A DNA stretch of 64,000 nt from positions 1 through 64,000 of the forward strand of contig NZ_AUCV01000002.1 of assembly GCF_000429945.1 (NCBI RefSeq). The letters run 5' to 3'. Below, piece by piece: positions 62,084 through 64,000 of the stretch (position 1 is the stretch's first letter; each line of letters begins with the position of its first letter). The DNA is from Desulfogranum japonicum DSM 18378. GTDB taxonomy: Bacteria > Desulfobacterota > Desulfobulbia > Desulfobulbales > Desulfobulbaceae. The position numbers and the translations under genes were made by a program. The notes under the pieces were generated by a model, which was not told the origin of the DNA, made no database searches, and saw nothing but the letters and a program-made list of their open reading frames with translations.

Positions 62084-63958
62084 ATGGACAACATCGACTT
62101 TCTACTTTCCTCTGCATCGCCTGCTTTTGCCCTGATTCAAAGGCAGGACAGCGACGAAATCTACATTTTTACAGGACGGACAGCTCAATTTAACAGTGTG
62201 CATGAGATCCCCAGAAATTCCCAACATGACAGCAACGGGCAACTTCAACACCATACGTTGAGTGTCGTACCCTTTCATCAGGTATCTGAGAAGGGTTACC
62301 AGACTCACCAAGGCGATGAACGGATACGGACACTGTTAATTGATACAGAATTACGGGTACGAACTGACACATTGTTAGCATTATTACCTGATAATGAGAT
62401 TTCCCTTTCCACTCCTCTCCATTTTACCACTACTGAGAAGGAATATGCAGATATCATCCGGGCAATTATCGAAGATGAAATAGGGCAGGGAGAAGGAGCT
62501 AACTTCGTCATTCCTCGTGACGGAATGGGGTGTGTCAAAAATTTTGACAGAGCTACAGCACTTTCCATTTTCAGGAAATTGGTAGCTAATGATTACGGTA
62601 CCTACTGGAAATTTCTGGTGTGGGATGAACAAGGCTGTTTTGTTGGGTCTACTCCTGAGCGTCACCTGGAGGTACGCAAAGGAAACGTAAAAATGAATCC
62701 GATAAGTGGCACATTCCGAAAAAATGTAGAGTACGAATGTCGGCAGCATTTTAAAGATGAGCTGATGCATTTCCTGCGGGATCAAAAGGAAATTAATGAA
62801 TTGTTTATGGTTGTCGATGAAGAGTTGAAAATGATGGCACGTATGTGCGACAAAGGGGGTGCCATCATTGGTCCACTCATCAAAGAGATGTCACGGCTTA
62901 TTCATACTGAATATTTACTCAGCGGACAAAGCGATAAAGATCTCATAGAACTGTTTATTGATTCCATGTACGCTGCAACAGTTGTAGGCAGTCCCGTGGA
63001 GAATGCCTGCCGTATTATTAAAAAATATTCTCAGCATTCCAGAAGATACTATGGCAGTGCTTTGCTCCTCATGGGAAGAGATGAGCAAGGGATGGATTTT
63101 TTGGATTCTCCAATCACCATACGCACCCTTGATTTTTCGCATAATGGGACTTTTCATATCAGTGTTGGTGCTACCCTTGTTCGAGATTCCAATCCTACTG
63201 ACGAGGTTGATGAGACCCGTGCCAAAGGTGCAGCTGTGCTATCATGTCTGGAAAAAGGAAATGTCACGCCACAACCAAGATTAATGTCACGGCTTGCCAA
63301 TGATGATTCCATAGCAGAAGAGTTGGTGCTACGTAATCAAAAACTTTCTAAATTCTGGTTCTACCAGCAGAGCGCTTTCTCCATCAATGCTTCTGCATCA
63401 AAATATACGATTAGCCTTATTCAGAATAATGATGACTTTATATATATGCTAAGCCATATTTTGCAGGCGCTTGGACATATAACCCGGGTAACTTCCTGGG
63501 AGGATTATGTTTTTTCTGAAGATACAGCAGACATAGTTTTGCTCGGTCCTGGCCCTGGCAACCCTACAGCCAGCGATGTAAAAAAGATGCATATAAATAC
63601 AAGTATATGCTCACAAATTCTGAACACAGGCAAACCTGCTTTATTTGTTTGCCTCGGGCATCAAATTCTCTGCCAGAATCTGGGATATACTATTAAAAGA
63701 ATGCCGTCACCCATGCAGGGGATACAGGTTGCTATAGATTTTTTTGGCCGTTCTGAACTTGTGGGTTTCTATAATACCTTTGTTGCAACACATTCCGGTG
63801 AAGCCACATCTGATGCAATCAGTTTTCTTGATGGCTCAAACCGTATTGCAGCACTTCGTGGTTCCCATTATGCAGGATTTCAATTCCATCCAGAATCTCT
63901 TCTCACGAGCAACGGTGCGCAAATTCTCGCTGAATCCATCGACTATATCATGCGGTAA
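62084..63958 (+). CDS. phzE: Fused chorismate-utilising synthase and glutamine amidotransferase, PhzE/TrpEG type
   Basis: 624 residues; AAAGGAG lies nine bases before the ATG. The N-terminal two thirds are a TrpE/PhzE-like chorismate enzyme: STPERHLEV, MNPISGTFRK, VVDEELKMMARMCDKGG, TVVGSPVENACRII, and YYGSALLLMGRDEQG. The wording VDEELKMMA and SPVENACRII is closer to PhzE than to classical TrpE. The C-terminal third is a class I amidotransferase with LLGPGPGNPT, catalytic Cys in LFVCLGHQILCQ, and His/Glu in FQFHPESLLTSNG. It makes anthranilate or 2-amino-2-desoxyisochorismate from chorismate and glutamine. The Trp-rich leader upstream argues for a tryptophan-linked role; phenazine-type secondary metabolism cannot be excluded because the next genes are outside. 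Confidence 0.9.
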   Translation: MDNIDFLLSSASPAFALIQRQDSDEIYIFTGRTAQFNSVHEIPRNSQHDSNGQLQHHTLSVVPFHQVSEKGYQTHQGDERIRTLLIDTELRVRTDTLLALLPDNEISLSTPLHFTTTEKEYADIIRAIIEDEIGQGEGANFVIPRDGMGCVKNFDRATALSIFRKLVANDYGTYWKFLVWDEQGCFVGSTPERHLEVRKGNVKMNPISGTFRKNVEYECRQHFKDELMHFLRDQKEINELFMVVDEELKMMARMCDKGGAIIGPLIKEMSRLIHTEYLLSGQSDKDLIELFIDSMYAATVVGSPVENACRIIKKYSQHSRRYYGSALLLMGRDEQGMDFLDSPITIRTLDFSHNGTFHISVGATLVRDSNPTDEVDETRAKGAAVLSCLEKGNVTPQPRLMSRLANDDSIAEELVLRNQKLSKFWFYQQSAFSINASASKYTISLIQNNDDFIYMLSHILQALGHITRVTSWEDYVFSEDTADIVLLGPGPGNPTASDVKKMHINTSICSQILNTGKPALFVCLGHQILCQNLGYTIKRMPSPMQGIQVAIDFFGRSELVGFYNTFVATHSGEATSDAISFLDGSNRIAALRGSHYAGFQFHPESLLTSNGAQILAESIDYIMR

Positions 63959-63982
63959 AAATCAGCATATAAAGGAAAAAAC

Positions 63983-64000
63983 GTGGGCATCCATCTACGA
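63983..64000 (+). CDS. Start of the next gene in the phzE operon (partial)
   Basis: A GTG at 63983 with AAAGGA nine bases upstream and 24 bases after the phzE stop opens a frame (MGIHLR) to the window edge. Six codons are too few to identify it. Its identity, for example TrpD or another Trp gene versus PhzD/PhzB, would decide the pathway. Confidence 0.35.

Noticed and set aside
62084-63958. Proof of a phenazine gene cluster
   Set aside because: Only one PhzE-like gene is visible and the upstream Trp-rich leader points toward tryptophan. The neighbours that would decide lie outside the window.

Overview
The window looks like chromosomal DNA of a strictly anaerobic, diderm, probably sulfate-reducing member of the Desulfobacterota (Desulfobulbales-like). 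The evidence is indirect. There is a NuoE/NuoF/NuoG-NfnA plus NfnB electron-bifurcation cluster, a flavodiiron protein, a C_GCAxxG_C_C redox protein, TRAP transport, an outer-membrane TamA/TamB pair and a group II intron of the kind common in that phylum. GC looks middling by eye. I see no rRNA, tRNA or CRISPR array. Lineage is inference.

Layout. (1) 1-497: the 5' half of a minus-strand group II intron running off the left edge, next to four copies of a short degenerate repeat. (2) 18941-1277, all minus strand: one very tightly packed run. It holds a giant parallel beta-helix surface protein (now broken by an in-frame TAG and a 212-bp MITE), an exported ChrB-domain protein, a three-gene ABC importer, a FlgD-Ig protein and a secreted C39-RHS protein. 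A small two-TM protein that could be its immunity partner follows after a gap and a hairpin. (3) 19744-22971: an RtcB2-PrfH RNA-repair/ribosome-rescue pair plus an unknown gene, flanked by hairpin-rich DNA. (4) 22993-30838: a sugar-acid locus with Zn-dehydrogenase, TRAP DctPQM, GntR regulator, UxuA and UxuB, best explained as L-gulonate/fructuronate/mannonate to KDG. (5) 30839-35448: a gene-poor accessory stretch with small orphan genes, a decayed GNAT, HemG and palindromes. (6) 35449-43429: an HDOD protein and the four-gene Nfn/Stn-like complex. (7) 43575-50173: a CstA-family transporter and a LytS/LytTR pair (BtsS/BtsR-like), with ACT-domain and beta-hydroxyacid dehydrogenase genes between. 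(8) 50784-60991: flavodiiron protein, DUF2293 protein, TamA-TamB and a PAS-PAS-GGDEF-EAL protein. (9) 61512-64000: a near-consensus promoter, a Trp-rich leader peptide and a terminator, followed by a PhzE/TrpEG-type fused anthranilate (or ADIC) synthase. This has the layout of transcription attenuation by tryptophan.

How the parts work together. The bifurcation complex would balance NADH, NADPH and ferredoxin pools, while the TRAP/Uxu locus feeds sugar acids to KDG. The LytS/LytTR pair probably controls the CstA-type pyruvate or peptide transporter. The large minus-strand run couples uptake of an unknown metal or oxyanion with several secreted repeat proteins, which is the least conventional arrangement here. 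All functions come from reading motifs and context; no database search was run.
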